Shown: positions 9,227-18,776, counted from the stretch's first letter. The stretch is DNA of 58,121 nt from Bacteroidota bacterium (GCA_022567155.1 JADFHN010000016.1:1-58121), one strand, 5' to 3'. Numbers and translations are program-made. Notes: generated from the letters alone by a model not told the origin.

Positions 9227-11698
9227 ATGAAAATTACCATTAAATTCGTTTGCCTGCTTTTTCCCCTGGCATTCTTTACAAACATATCAATTGCCCAGAT
9301 TGACCTCTCCTACCAGGAACCTCCTAAAGAAATCCGGGTGTTGGCCGACACGCCCCCTCCACCCCGGATCAACCTGGACGATAAAGCCCAATGGGCTGTT
9401 TTGCTTCACCGGCCTGCATTTAAAAGCATTGAGGAAGTGGCGGCCAGGGAATACCGGTTGGCCGGATTACGTATAAACCCAAAAAACAACGGATCGAGCA
9501 GGTCAAGATTTTACAACAAAATAACGATCCTCAATATAAAAACCGGGACGGAAAATTCCCTGCAGGGATTATCTGAAAAACCCCTTATCTCTAATTTTAG
9601 CTGGAGTCCCGACTTCAAAAAGTTTGCATTCACGGTGAGTGTGGCAAACGGGATTGAACTCTGGGTGGCTGATAAAGAAACCGGTAAAGCCACCCGGCTC
9701 ACAAAACCGGTTCTGAATGATGCCTTTTATGGCAATCCGTATGTATGGACGCCTGATTCCGAGTCATTGCTCTGCAAATTTACAGTTGAAAACCGGGGTG
9801 ACCTTGTCCCTGAAGACCAAACACCTACAGGGCCGGTTGTTCAGGAAAACCTTGGTCAAAAAGCGCCCGCCAGAACATATCAGGATTTGCTCAAAAATAA
9901 GAATGATGAACAAAACTTTGCATTCCTGACAACGTCAGTGTTGAAGAAAGTGGACCTCAGCGGAAAAGTATCCGGTTTTAAGGATCCCGAAATCTTTTTC
10001 ACCATGTCATTTTCACCTGATGGCAAATACCTGATGATAAGCATGGTACATACTCCATTCTCCTACCTTGTGCCTTATTACAGATTTCCAAGAAAAACCG
10101 TGATTCTTGATATTAACGGAAACCTGGTAAAAGAACTTTACGATTCACCGTTGGAAGAAGAGCGTCCCAAAGGGTTTATGGCTACCAGTCAGGGACCACG
10201 AAATTTCGGTTGGCGTGCCGATAAGCCTGCAACTGTGTACTGGGTGGAAGCCCTGGATCATGGCAACCCTGCCGAAGAAGCCGATTACAGGGATGCCGTT
10301 TACACCCTCGATGCACCTTTCAACTCCGAAGCCGGAGAAATCGCTAAATTATCCCAACGGTTTTCCTTTATTCAGTGGGGCAACGCAAACCTGGCGATGA
10401 TTGCCGACTACTGGTGGAATACGCGAAACCGTAAGGTATATCAGATCAATCCGGACGTGCCCGAAACCGGATTAAAACTCGTATTTGATATCAACACGGA
10501 AGACCTCTACAGGCTTCCCGGATCATTTGCAATGGAAAGAAACAAATACGGTAAATATGTACTCCTTCAGTCAAAAAACAATCGTACGCTTTATATGACC
10601 GGATCCGGCTTTTCGCCCGAAGGCAATAAACCTTTTGTGGCTGCTTTCGATACTAAAACGGGACAATCGCAACACATCTGGCAAGCCAAAGGAAAAGAAA
10701 CATACGAACGTATCATTGATATTATAAATATCAGTAAAGGGGAGATTCTGACACGTATCGAAAGCCCGAAGGAAAATCCCAACTACTACATCCGCAACAT
10801 TTTTAAAAACACAGATCCGAAACAGATCACTCATTTTACGAACCCGTATGCTTCCTTAAAAGGCGTCACTAAAGAACAGATCCATTACAAACGCGCAGAC
10901 GGAACGGATCTCAATGCAACCTTATATCTGCCGACAGGATACAATAAGGAAAAAGACGGACGACTTCCGGTATTTATGTGGGCATACCCGAGGGAATACA
11001 AAGATGCAAGCGCTGCCGGACAGGTGAAGGATTCACCCCACCGTTTTATTGCCATCAACTATGGATCTCCCTTGTTTTGGGTTGTCAGAGGCTATGCCGT
11101 ACTCGACCGTACCGATTTCCCGGTCATCGGCGAAGGTGATACGGAGCCTAATGACACCTTTGTAGAACAACTTGTGGAAAATGGCAGAGCGGCGATCAGA
11201 AAGCTGACCGAAATGGGCATTGCCGATCCAGGCCGTATTGGTATTGGCGGACATTCCTATGGTGCATTTATGACAGCCAACCTGCTGGCGCATTCCGACT
11301 TGTTTGCCGCCGGAATAGCCCGAAGTGGGGCCTACAACCGTACACTTACGCCGTTTGGTTTCCAGGCAGAGGAGCGCACATTCTGGGAAGCGCCGGACCT
11401 GTATTTCAAAATGTCGCCGTTTATGCATGCTGATAAAATCAACGAACCGTTTCTGATGATCCATGGAGCTGCTGATAATAATTCAGGAACATTTCCCATG
11501 CAAAGCGAGCGCTTTTACAACGCGATAAAAGGGCATGGCGGCACCGTAAGACTTGTTATGCTTCCATACGAAAGCCATGGTTACGCAGCCAGGGAGTCGG
11601 TAATGCACATGCTTTGGGAGATGGATAACTGGCTTGAAAAATATGTGAAAAACCGAAAGCCTATTAAAGACGCGAAGATTGACATATTGAATCGATAA
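9227..11698 (+). CDS. Secreted S9-family serine peptidase (glutamyl endopeptidase-like prolyl oligopeptidase)
   Basis: 823 residues from ATG 9227 (an in-frame GTG two codons earlier is less likely). Signal peptide to about residue 24 (NISIAQ), then a beta-propeller region with WSPD/FSPDGKYL blade-like motifs, then a C-terminal alpha/beta-hydrolase. Catalytic triad is visible: S677 in GGHSYGAF, D750 in HGAADNN, H784 in ESHGY. The block NYGSPLFWVVRGYAVLDRTD and the GEGDTEPND stretch are typical of the S9D branch containing chloroplast glutamyl endopeptidase, suggesting cleavage of small peptides after acidic residues in the periplasm. Only five bases separate it from the cupin gene, so they are likely co-transcribed. 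Confidence 0.9.
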   Translation: MKITIKFVCLLFPLAFFTNISIAQIDLSYQEPPKEIRVLADTPPPPRINLDDKAQWAVLLHRPAFKSIEEVAAREYRLAGLRINPKNNGSSRSRFYNKITILNIKTGTENSLQGLSEKPLISNFSWSPDFKKFAFTVSVANGIELWVADKETGKATRLTKPVLNDAFYGNPYVWTPDSESLLCKFTVENRGDLVPEDQTPTGPVVQENLGQKAPARTYQDLLKNKNDEQNFAFLTTSVLKKVDLSGKVSGFKDPEIFFTMSFSPDGKYLMISMVHTPFSYLVPYYRFPRKTVILDINGNLVKELYDSPLEEERPKGFMATSQGPRNFGWRADKPATVYWVEALDHGNPAEEADYRDAVYTLDAPFNSEAGEIAKLSQRFSFIQWGNANLAMIADYWWNTRNRKVYQINPDVPETGLKLVFDINTEDLYRLPGSFAMERNKYGKYVLLQSKNNRTLYMTGSGFSPEGNKPFVAAFDTKTGQSQHIWQAKGKETYERIIDIINISKGEILTRIESPKENPNYYIRNIFKNTDPKQITHFTNPYASLKGVTKEQIHYKRADGTDLNATLYLPTGYNKEKDGRLPVFMWAYPREYKDASAAGQVKDSPHRFIAINYGSPLFWVVRGYAVLDRTDFPVIGEGDTEPNDTFVEQLVENGRAAIRKLTEMGIADPGRIGIGGHSYGAFMTANLLAHSDLFAAGIARSGAYNRTLTPFGFQAEERTFWEAPDLYFKMSPFMHADKINEPFLMIHGAADNNSGTFPMQSERFYNAIKGHGGTVRLVMLPYESHGYAARESVMHMLWEMDNWLEKYVKNRKPIKDAKIDILNR

Positions 11699-11703
11699 TT
11701 CAG

Positions 11704-12063
11704 ATGCAGAAAAAGAATTTAAAAAAACTTTTTTCAGGAATATCCGATTTCTGGTCGCCCAAAATCATAGGCTCTGTTAATGACCAGTATGTAAAGATTG
11801 CCAAAGTGAAGGGTAAATTTGTATGGCACGACCATCGTGATGAAGACGAAATGTTTTTCATTTACAAAGGGTCGCTTGCTATTGAAATGGAAAATGAAAC
11901 CGTTCATCTGGAGGAAGGGGAATTTTATATTGTCCCGAAAGGTGTGCGGCACAGGCCTTTTGCAAAAGAAGAATGCTGGGTTATGCTGATCGAACAGAAA
12001 TCCACCAAGCACACCGGAGATGTAAAATCAATCCTGACCAGGTCTTTAGAAGAACAGCGGTAA
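11704..12063 (+). CDS. Small cupin-domain protein
   Basis: A 119-residue single-domain cupin. Metal-binding residues of cupin motif 1 are visible as H42, H44 and E48 in WHDHRDEDEMFF, with the motif 2 histidine at about H83 (PKGVRHRPF). No signal peptide, so cytoplasmic. Starts five bases after the S9 peptidase stop and is probably in the same transcript. Members of this cupin_2 class include isomerases, dioxygenases and small-molecule binding proteins; substrate cannot be told from sequence. Confidence 0.85.
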   Translation: MQKKNLKKLFSGISDFWSPKIIGSVNDQYVKIAKVKGKFVWHDHRDEDEMFFIYKGSLAIEMENETVHLEEGEFYIVPKGVRHRPFAKEECWVMLIEQKSTKHTGDVKSILTRSLEEQR

Positions 12064-12169
12064 CTGGTATTAAACTGGATACAATAACCATACTTCAAAT
12101 CTAAAAAAAGTACGCTTATCCAGGCATATCCTTTGGGATTTGATTTATTTTAATGTCGTTTATAACGAG

Positions 12170-12186
12170 TTGGCTGTAAATGCGCC
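12170..12186 (+). repeat. Left arm of imperfect inverted repeat flanking the DUF2971 gene
   Basis: TTGGCTGTAAATGCGCC matches the reverse complement of 12998-13014 at 14 of 17 positions. The two arms bracket the DUF2971 gene exactly (9 bp before its ATG; immediately after its stop), suggesting a cassette or small mobile unit. Confidence 0.4.
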
Positions 12187-12194
12187 AAAACTAG

Positions 12195-12997
12195 ATGAAT
12201 GAAGGGATACCAGAAATTTTATATAAATACTGTACATGGACGAATGAAAGACATAAAAAACGATTTTGTATGGAGAATTTTATTTAGCAAACCCAAAATT
12301 ATTTGAAGACAAATATGATTATAACATTCCTTTAGATTTTGAATCACTTACAGACAGACAAAACCAAAAACATTATTTTGAATTATCCAAAATACAAAAC
12401 CCAAATTATACGAGACAGCAACATAGACAGTTCGCAATAACATGGAATAAAAAGGGGTTACTAAGGGATATTGAAAAATGTCGGGAGATTGAAGACTATT
12501 ATTTTGACAAGTTTGACAAACAGGTTGGAGTCCTGTCGTTGACAGCCAATCCAAGCAATTTAGAGCTTTGGAAACTTTATGCCAATAATCACCAGGGATT
12601 CTGTATTGGATTCGAATCAGAGATTATAAGTAATAATTTAGAGGTATTTGGTTCATGTGGCCCTGTACACTACGAAGAAAAGTTCCCCTCAATTTCACCT
12701 TTTGTGAATGAACATGAAGAAACCCCGTCATGGATTCAACAGGTATATGTTAAATTAAGAAAATGGAAATTCGAAGATGAGTACAGAGTATTCAAAATGA
12801 GGGATTTTGAATTAACAAAAGCTGATATAACGATTAGAATACCCAAAGAATCCATTATGAAAATAATTTTTGGTGCCAAAATGAGTAAAAGCGATCAAGA
12901 GGAAATTTTTGGAATAGTCGGTAATGATTACCCAAATTTAGAACTGTTTCAAGCTGTTATTGACGGCTCAAGTGTAAAATTAGAACCATTAAAATAA
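12195..12997 (+). pseudogene. DUF2971 protein gene with a -1 frameshift near its 5' end
   Basis: The main open part (12266 onward, 243 residues from a TTG) begins in mid-domain: LYGEFYLANPKLFEDKYDYNIPLDF. The normal DUF2971 N-terminus is found in another frame from ATG 12195: MNEGIPEILYKYCTWTNERHKK, stopping soon after. The frames join at a run of six A (12255-12260), giving NERHKK-TILYGEFYLANP, so one A appears to have been lost. The remainder has family-like blocks (VGVLSLTANPSNLELWKLYANNHQGFCIGFE; YVKLRKWKFEDEYRVF). DUF2971 proteins are common accessory genes, some near defence loci; function is unknown. Low GC, no operon partner, flanked by inverted repeats: a horizontally acquired gene. 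It could be translated by slippage or from the TTG, so inactivation is likely but not certain. Confidence 0.72.
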
Positions 12998-13014
12998 GGT
13001 GCATCTACAGCTAA
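12998..13014 (-). repeat. Right arm of imperfect inverted repeat flanking the DUF2971 gene
   Basis: GGTGCATCTACAGCTAA directly follows the DUF2971 stop codon and is the imperfect inverse (14/17) of 12170-12186. Confidence 0.4.
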
Positions 13015-13088
13015 TCGAGTAGACAGCTCCGCCAGTAAATAACTAGCGTAGTGCGCCTCTCACATTTATCTAACCGTAGGTATGACCA

Positions 13089-13123
13089 CCCAGCGTATGC
13101 TTACGCCGAAGCTTCAGCATGGG
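13089..13123. repeat. GC-rich nested palindrome in the gap before the helicase gene
   Basis: Within the ~300-bp non-coding stretch 12998-13304, arms ATGCT (13097-13101) and AGCAT (13116-13120) with outer CCC/GGG pairs enclose an inner GCTT...AAGC pairing, and GCGTA/TACGC can form an alternative stem. It resembles the end of a mobile element or a structured recombination site. The rest of the gap shows no gene. Confidence 0.4.
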
Positions 13124-13304
13124 TTGCATTAAAGTTACGGCGCATTGCAAAACTGCCTGTGTATCATTAAAGCATTACAACCTCAATAGCTAACATATTT
13201 CCTATTTCCAACTTGTAAATGCTTTCATTTTCGAGCACCTTGTGCTAATTTTAGATATATCCGATAGAGAAAGAGGGAACGTAGTAACCTGAAATTTTTC
13301 TTTT

Positions 13305-15521
13305 ATGATTTCAACCCATACCGAGCAACATGTAAACGAATTTGGTCAACTGGCATCTGAGTATATAAATAATACCGACAGGCATTTATTTCTTACCGGA
13401 AAGGCCGGTACCGGCAAAACTACTTTTTTGATGGACATCCGTCGCCAAACTTACAAAAATACGGTAGTGGCAGCCCCAACCGGTATTGCTGCTATCAACG
13501 CGGGTGGGGTTACCTTGCATTCTCTTTTTCATTTGCCCTTTGGGGCTTTTGTTCCTCAAAATTTACCCCTCAATAGTTTTCAGGAAGAACGTATAAACAC
13601 CCCTGAATCTGTGCTGGCCAAGCTAAAAATGAATAACACCAAAAGAAAGCTGCTACGTGAACTCGAGTTGCTCATTATTGATGAGGTGAGCATGCTAAGG
13701 GCCGATTTGCTGGATTGTATCGATGTTATACTCAGGCATGTGCGTAAACGCAAATTTGATCCATTTGGTGGGGTGCAACTGTTGTTGATAGGCGATTTAC
13801 ACCAATTACCGCCTGTGGTTAAAAATTATGAACGGCAGGTACTTTCAACTTATTATAAAAGCATGTTTTTCTTTGGCGCTAATGCGCTAAAAGATAACCC
13901 GCCTGTGTATATAGAGCTGGAGAAAATATACCGGCAGTCTGACCAGCAGTTTATTGATGTTTTGAACAGGCTGCGGAACAATGAACTAACTTCCCGGGAT
14001 ATCGAGATGCTTAACCGGTATTACCGGCCCGATTTCGAACCCGGTGCGGATGAAGGTTTTATTCATGTAACCACCCACAACCGCAAAGCTGATATTGTAA
14101 ATAAGGAGAAATTAAAAAACCTTAAAGGCAAGGCTAGTTTTTTTGATGCAGCTATCACAGGTGATTTCCCTGAAAACATGTATCCTGCCGCAAAACGTCT
14201 GGAACTTAAAACAGGGGCACAGGTAATGTTTATAAAAAATGATACAGGTGAGGATAAACGTTTTTATAATGGGAAAATAGGCAGGGTAAAATCCTTGTCG
14301 AAAGATGAGGTGGTCATTGAATGCGGCCCGGAAAATACCAAAATAACCCTTGAGCCCTCAATTTGGGAGAAAATAAGGTATTCGTTAAATAAAGAAAGTG
14401 GTGAAATTGAAGAAAAGGTGATTGGCATTTTTACACAGTTTCCGCTTCAATTGGCCTGGGCAATTACGGTTCACAAAAGTCAGGGACTTACCTTCGATAA
14501 GGCCATTCTTGATTTATCCGATGTGTTTGCTCCGGGGCAGATGTATGTGGCTTTGTCGAGGCTCAGGTCATTGGATGGGCTCGTGTTTTCAACGCCAATA
14601 AACCCATCGGTGTTTAGGCAAGATCACGCTATTACCGACTTTAATAACCAGAAAACCACCTATGAAATCCTCAAAGAAAATATTTCAGCAGAACGTAAGC
14701 GGTTTATTAAAGCCTATGTAACCGGCGTATTCAATTTTAGCTCTCTTATGAGCGATTTGTCCTGGCACAAAGCAAGTTTACGTAAAGGCGAATCCAGGTC
14801 CTCCAAACAGCAATACCTGAAATGGACAGAAAACCTGATCAACAAGGCTTTTACACTAAAGGAAGTAGGAGATAAATTTAACCGGCAGCTGGATAATATA
14901 TTATCAACCGGGAAGGAAGAATACCTTGCACATTTGAATGAGCGGCTGCAGAAGGCCTCAACCTATTTTGTGCCTTTAATTGAAGATTTGGTGGAAATGG
15001 TTGAAGGGCACATGGATAAATTAAGAGAGCGAAAGCGGATAAAAGGTTATATGGGTGAAGTGAAAGAGCTGGAATCCCTTTTTCGTCAAAAAATGTATGG
15101 CATACAAAAAGTGCAATTACTGGTTACAGAAATGGCTGCAAACAGGTTATTGACGAAGGATAAATTACAGGCGCTTTACTTACCTTTAAAAAAGACCCCT
15201 GCGTCATCAAAATCCCAAAAAGATAAGACCCCAACAAAAGAGATTTCTTTTACGATGTACAAACAGGGGCTTAGCGTGGCAGAAATAGCAAAAGAGCGGG
15301 GTTTTGTAGAAGGCACTATTGAAGGCCATTTGAGTCATTTTGTATCCACAGGTGAGCTCGATGTTGCCGATTTCTTACCGGCAGAAAAGCTCAGGAATAT
15401 ACTGTCACTGTCAAAAAAAATAGAAACAAAGCAGGCAAGTGAACTCAAGGCAGCTTTGGGTGATGAATATTCGTATGCTGATATCAGGTTTGCCCTGGCC
15501 CATTTAAACGCTCAGAATTAA
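13305..15521 (+). CDS. PIF1/RecD-like DNA helicase with C-terminal helix-turn-helix
   Basis: A 738-residue superfamily 1 helicase. Walker A is GKAGTGKTT (32-40), motif Ia AAPTGIAAINAGG (57-68), Walker B LIIDEVSM (123-130), and a C-terminal UvrD/RecD-like domain ends in AITVHKSQGLTFDKAILDL and YVALSRLRSLDGL. Beyond the helicase core are about 270 charged, helical residues; the last ~100 contain a helix-turn-helix-like segment (MYKQGLSVAEIAKERGFVEGTIEGHL) seen in HTH_40 domains of RecQ-like helicases. Acts on DNA in replication or repair, with 5'-3' polarity expected from the PIF1 family. Stands alone; it lies in the accessory patch but its codon use looks native. Confidence 0.9.
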   Translation: MISTHTEQHVNEFGQLASEYINNTDRHLFLTGKAGTGKTTFLMDIRRQTYKNTVVAAPTGIAAINAGGVTLHSLFHLPFGAFVPQNLPLNSFQEERINTPESVLAKLKMNNTKRKLLRELELLIIDEVSMLRADLLDCIDVILRHVRKRKFDPFGGVQLLLIGDLHQLPPVVKNYERQVLSTYYKSMFFFGANALKDNPPVYIELEKIYRQSDQQFIDVLNRLRNNELTSRDIEMLNRYYRPDFEPGADEGFIHVTTHNRKADIVNKEKLKNLKGKASFFDAAITGDFPENMYPAAKRLELKTGAQVMFIKNDTGEDKRFYNGKIGRVKSLSKDEVVIECGPENTKITLEPSIWEKIRYSLNKESGEIEEKVIGIFTQFPLQLAWAITVHKSQGLTFDKAILDLSDVFAPGQMYVALSRLRSLDGLVFSTPINPSVFRQDHAITDFNNQKTTYEILKENISAERKRFIKAYVTGVFNFSSLMSDLSWHKASLRKGESRSSKQQYLKWTENLINKAFTLKEVGDKFNRQLDNILSTGKEEYLAHLNERLQKASTYFVPLIEDLVEMVEGHMDKLRERKRIKGYMGEVKELESLFRQKMYGIQKVQLLVTEMAANRLLTKDKLQALYLPLKKTPASSKSQKDKTPTKEISFTMYKQGLSVAEIAKERGFVEGTIEGHLSHFVSTGELDVADFLPAEKLRNILSLSKKIETKQASELKAALGDEYSYADIRFALAHLNAQN

Positions 15522-15758
15522 TCTCAACCTAACTTTAACTTATTAACCTTTTTACGTCATTTCTGTAGGGTGTCTGGCTTCTTTCTGCATTGAATCATAC
15601 CTGATTCTGAGGTATGGCGGGCTATGATGGCTGGAACTGACTAATCTGAAGGCAATATTGACTGAACCGATTGTTCATCAGGTATTGCCGGTCCATAATT
15701 CATCCGGGATAACAGAAATATGCGCCCAATCACAACAAACCTGACAAGCATTGCCAAC
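15522..15758. other. Non-coding stretch downstream of the helicase gene
   Basis: No gene or clear terminator seen. It leads into the dispersed repeat at 15759. Several stop codons in all frames. Confidence 0.4.
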
Positions 15759-15838
15759 CCGATTGATACGATGGAAATTACCCCTAATGACATAGGTTAA
15801 ATACGAGGAATTCTCTATATTGGGTTGTTATAGGCAAG
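15759..15838 (+). repeat. Dispersed ~80-bp repeat, copy A
   Basis: Begins CCGATTGATACGATGGAAAT and runs to TAGGCAAG. The first 44 bases match copy B (49872-49950, minus strand) with two differences, and the first 23 match copy C (46914-46991, minus strand) exactly. Similarity continues weakly through a TATATT-GGGTT segment. In all three copies it lies just upstream of an accessory-type gene in the same direction. Confidence 0.7.
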
Positions 15839-15996
15839 TTAAAGACACGATATAATGGACAGGCTAGAGAACCAATAAAGAAATATTTTGACAGTTCTTG
15901 AAAATTGAATGAGACTAACATAAAATAAAAGTGGAGACCAGACCCACTCAAATAAACGGGGCGAAACCGAAAAGCCAAACGAGTAGGAGAAATAAT

Positions 15997-16002
15997 AAGG
16001 AG
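15997..16002 (+). promoter_or_regulatory. Shine-Dalgarno site of the DUF805 gene
   Basis: AAGGAG seven bases before the ATG at 16010. Strong Shine-Dalgarno sites are rare in Bacteroidota, including the other genes here; it fixes the start and hints at foreign origin. Confidence 0.6.
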
Positions 16003-16009
16003 AATAATT

Positions 16010-16384
16010 ATGAATTGGTATTTAAAAGTTTTGAAACAGTATGCTGACTTTATTGGTCGGGCAAGAAGAAAAGAATATTGGATGTTTGTTTTATTCAATA
16101 TGATTTTTTCAGTCATAGCAATGATTCTTGACAATGTTCTTGGAATTGCAATGGAAGGAATTGGCTACGGTCCTTTGTATGGAATTTATTTATTAGCTAT
16201 AATTCTACCAAGTTTAGCTGTCGCAGTTAGAAGACTTCACGATATTGGGAAAAGCGGTTGGATGATTTTAATTTCTTTAATTCCATTGATTGGTGGAATT
16301 TGGCTTTTAGTTTTATTGGTTACCGACAGCAATCCAGGGGATAATCAATATGGGCCAAATCCGAAAGAAATAGCTGTCAATTAA
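16010..16384 (+). CDS. DUF805 integral membrane protein
   Basis: A 124-residue inner-membrane protein with the DUF805 pattern: an N-terminal YLKVLKQYADFIGRARRKEYWMF segment, then three to four hydrophobic helices (about 27-47, 55-72, 83-103) and the conserved VRRLHDIGKSGW loop before the last helix. The tail DSNPGDNQYGPNPK is also family-typical. Molecular function is not known. Solitary, AT-rich, preceded by a strong Shine-Dalgarno site and by copy A of the dispersed repeat, which together point to acquisition. Confidence 0.88.
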   Translation: MNWYLKVLKQYADFIGRARRKEYWMFVLFNMIFSVIAMILDNVLGIAMEGIGYGPLYGIYLLAIILPSLAVAVRRLHDIGKSGWMILISLIPLIGGIWLLVLLVTDSNPGDNQYGPNPKEIAVN

Positions 16385-16416
16385 AAGAAAACCAGCATAT
16401 ACATCAGCTAAAACCT

Positions 16417-16437
16417 GCCTGCCCCACTTCGGCAGGC
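16417..16437. repeat. REP-like hairpin
   Basis: Perfect 7-bp stem GCCTGCC / GGCAGGC with loop CCACTTC, located 33 bp after the DUF805 stop. One of several GC-rich hairpins with CCTGCC/GGCAGG arms in this window; could serve as a transcript end. Confidence 0.55.
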
Positions 16438-16571
16438 GGCCGGTAGAGGGTTGTCAATATGACTCTGGATGGATTGTGAAATGGGCACAAGAAAGCCCAA
16501 ACGCAGGTACTGCTCCCAAATAATCCGTTTATATTTACATTATGAATGATGAATGGCCTGATACGTGGTAT

Positions 16572-18776
16572 ATGAAGTATCTCTTTCTACTTATTCTAAT
16601 TTCCTCAATTATTTCCCCTTTACAGTTATTTCCCCAAACCATTGACCATTGGGAAACCGTTATACAGCATGGAGATACGTGGAAGTATCTGGTTCCAACA
16701 AGCGAACCAGGTACGACATGGAAGGATTTAGACTTTGATGATTCTTCATGGGATATTGGTAATTCCGGATTCGGATATGGAGATGGAGACGATAATACAA
16801 TAATTTCAACAACACTCAGTGTTTACATACGAATACAATTTAACATCGTTGATACAGCGGCAATCGGAAAATTGGTTCTTAGCATGGATTACGACGATGC
16901 TTTTGTTGCCTATCTGAATGGTACAGAAATAGCCCGGGCAAATATTTCCGGCCAACCTCCATTATTTAATCAGGCCAGTGATGGACTGCATGAGGCCTTA
17001 CTTTACCGCGGATTGGCGCCAGAAAGTTTTACAGTTGACAAGGCACCAATCCCGGCCTTGTTAAATCAAGGAGATAATGTACTTGCTGTTCAAATACATA
17101 ACCAGAGCCTAACTTCATCTGATCTCACGGCAATACCTGTTTTATCCGTCGGAATTATTAATATATCCTCGAGTTACAATGCAATTCCCTGGTGGTTTAC
17201 GCCCCCCTTGGAATTTACTTCATCCAATTTACCCATCATAGTAATTAGCACCAATGGACAGGCAATTGTAGACGAACCTAAGGTTACTGCTGATATTGGC
17301 ATAATTTACAATGGTCCCGGAGTCACTAATTATTTATCAGATCCCTACAATGAGTATTACGGCGTTTGTGGAATAGAATTCAGGGGAGAATCCTCCCTGG
17401 ATTTTGCTAAAAAGTCTTATGGCTTCGAAATGTGGGATTCCGCCGGGAATGATATGGACACAAGCTTTTTGAACTTTCCGAAAGAAGAAGATTTTGTCCT
17501 GCATGGACCGTACTCGGACAAATCGCTGTTTAACAATGTCCTGGCAATGAAACTGGCCCACGATCTGAGGCATTATTCAAGCAGAACAAGATTTGTTGAG
17601 CTGGTTATTAACGACGATTATAAAGGCATTTATGTGGTCATGGAGAGAATAAAACGCGACAGCGACCGGGTTGATATAGCAAAATTGAATCTTGAGGATA
17701 CTTCAGGTGATCAACTAACCGGAGGGTACATTTTTAGAATAGACAAAGGCGAAGATGATGGGTGGTTATCCAAATACAATGCGTATAGTTCAGATCTTAA
17801 AATTTATTTCCAGTTTTTTTATCCTGATCAACGTAATATTCAGCCTCAACAAAAAGCGTATATAAAAAATTATATGAATGATTTTGAAGATGCAATTGCC
17901 TCACAAACATTCAGAAACTCTAAAGGAAAACATTACCTTGATTACATAGACCTCAGGTCTTTCGTAGATAATTTCATACTGAACGAATTGAGCAAGAATG
18001 TAGATGCGTATAGGCTCAGCACATATTTTCATAAAGACAGAGCCAGCAGAGGTGGTAAAATAAAGGCGGGTCCGTTATGGGATTTCAACCTTTCTTTTGG
18101 CAATGCCGACTACTGCGGCGGTGATGACGTCACCGGTTGGGAATACTACCAGTGTGTCGGAAGCAGCCCTTTCTGGTGGGACGCCATGTTGCAGGATACG
18201 GATTTCATCAATGCATTAAGATGCAGATGGGAGGAGCTCAGGCTAACTGCCTTACATACTGATTCAATTAATGCCTACCTGGATTCGATGGTGAATTATT
18301 TATCAGGTGCACGAGCACGTAATTTCCAGAGATGGCCTGTTATGGGTATTTATGTATGGCCAAACTCCTGGTTTTATGCAGCGTCATCAAGCCATGATGA
18401 AGTGATGGATTATATGAAAGGTTGGATCGAAGACCGCTCAATATGGCTCGACAATAATATACCTGGAGTGGCACAGAATTGTGAACGTTATAAACCACCA
18501 TATCCTGGCCTCGTTACCGGTATAGAAGGTTCCATTTACAGCCGCTATTCCTTTAACGTTTATCCCAACCCAGCGAGGAATGTTTTATTTATTGAAGGCA
18601 ATCAATCCATTAAGGAAGTCGTAATTATTAATATGCTTGGACAAACGGTTTACAGGGAGAATTTCAGTTCAAATCTTGTAACTATTGATGTCAGTAGCAT
18701 CTCTCAAAAAGGAATTTATTTATTGTCTGTTAAAACGGATAATGCAGTGGAGATAAAAAAGATAAGGTTTGAGTAA
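16572..18776 (+). CDS. Secreted CotH-kinase family protein with T9SS sorting domain
   Basis: 734 residues from ATG 16572 (the in-frame ATG at 16542 precedes a polar stretch and spoils the signal peptide). Signal peptide to about LFPQ, then a ~170-residue beta-sandwich (WKYLVPTSEPGTTWKDLDFDDSSW, MDYDDAFVAYLNGTEIAR) and a CotH kinase domain with EFRGESSLDFAKKSYGFEM, VLHGPYSDKSLFNNVLAMKL, YKGIYVVMERIKRD, GGYIFRIDKG and LWDFNLSFGN. CotH proteins are atypical kinases that phosphorylate spore-coat or surface proteins. The last ~75 residues (FNVYPNPARNVLFIEG ... GIYLLSVKTDN) are a type A T9SS sorting signal, so it is expected outside the cell or on its surface. Single gene. Confidence 0.9.
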   Translation: MKYLFLLILISSIISPLQLFPQTIDHWETVIQHGDTWKYLVPTSEPGTTWKDLDFDDSSWDIGNSGFGYGDGDDNTIISTTLSVYIRIQFNIVDTAAIGKLVLSMDYDDAFVAYLNGTEIARANISGQPPLFNQASDGLHEALLYRGLAPESFTVDKAPIPALLNQGDNVLAVQIHNQSLTSSDLTAIPVLSVGIINISSSYNAIPWWFTPPLEFTSSNLPIIVISTNGQAIVDEPKVTADIGIIYNGPGVTNYLSDPYNEYYGVCGIEFRGESSLDFAKKSYGFEMWDSAGNDMDTSFLNFPKEEDFVLHGPYSDKSLFNNVLAMKLAHDLRHYSSRTRFVELVINDDYKGIYVVMERIKRDSDRVDIAKLNLEDTSGDQLTGGYIFRIDKGEDDGWLSKYNAYSSDLKIYFQFFYPDQRNIQPQQKAYIKNYMNDFEDAIASQTFRNSKGKHYLDYIDLRSFVDNFILNELSKNVDAYRLSTYFHKDRASRGGKIKAGPLWDFNLSFGNADYCGGDDVTGWEYYQCVGSSPFWWDAMLQDTDFINALRCRWEELRLTALHTDSINAYLDSMVNYLSGARARNFQRWPVMGIYVWPNSWFYAASSSHDEVMDYMKGWIEDRSIWLDNNIPGVAQNCERYKPPYPGLVTGIEGSIYSRYSFNVYPNPARNVLFIEGNQSIKEVVIINMLGQTVYRENFSSNLVTIDVSSISQKGIYLLSVKTDNAVEIKKIRFE

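Noticed and set aside
12255-12261. Programmed -1 slippage site in the DUF2971 gene
   Set aside because: The A-run is not phased as X-XXY-YYZ in the zero frame, so simple loss of an A is the better explanation.
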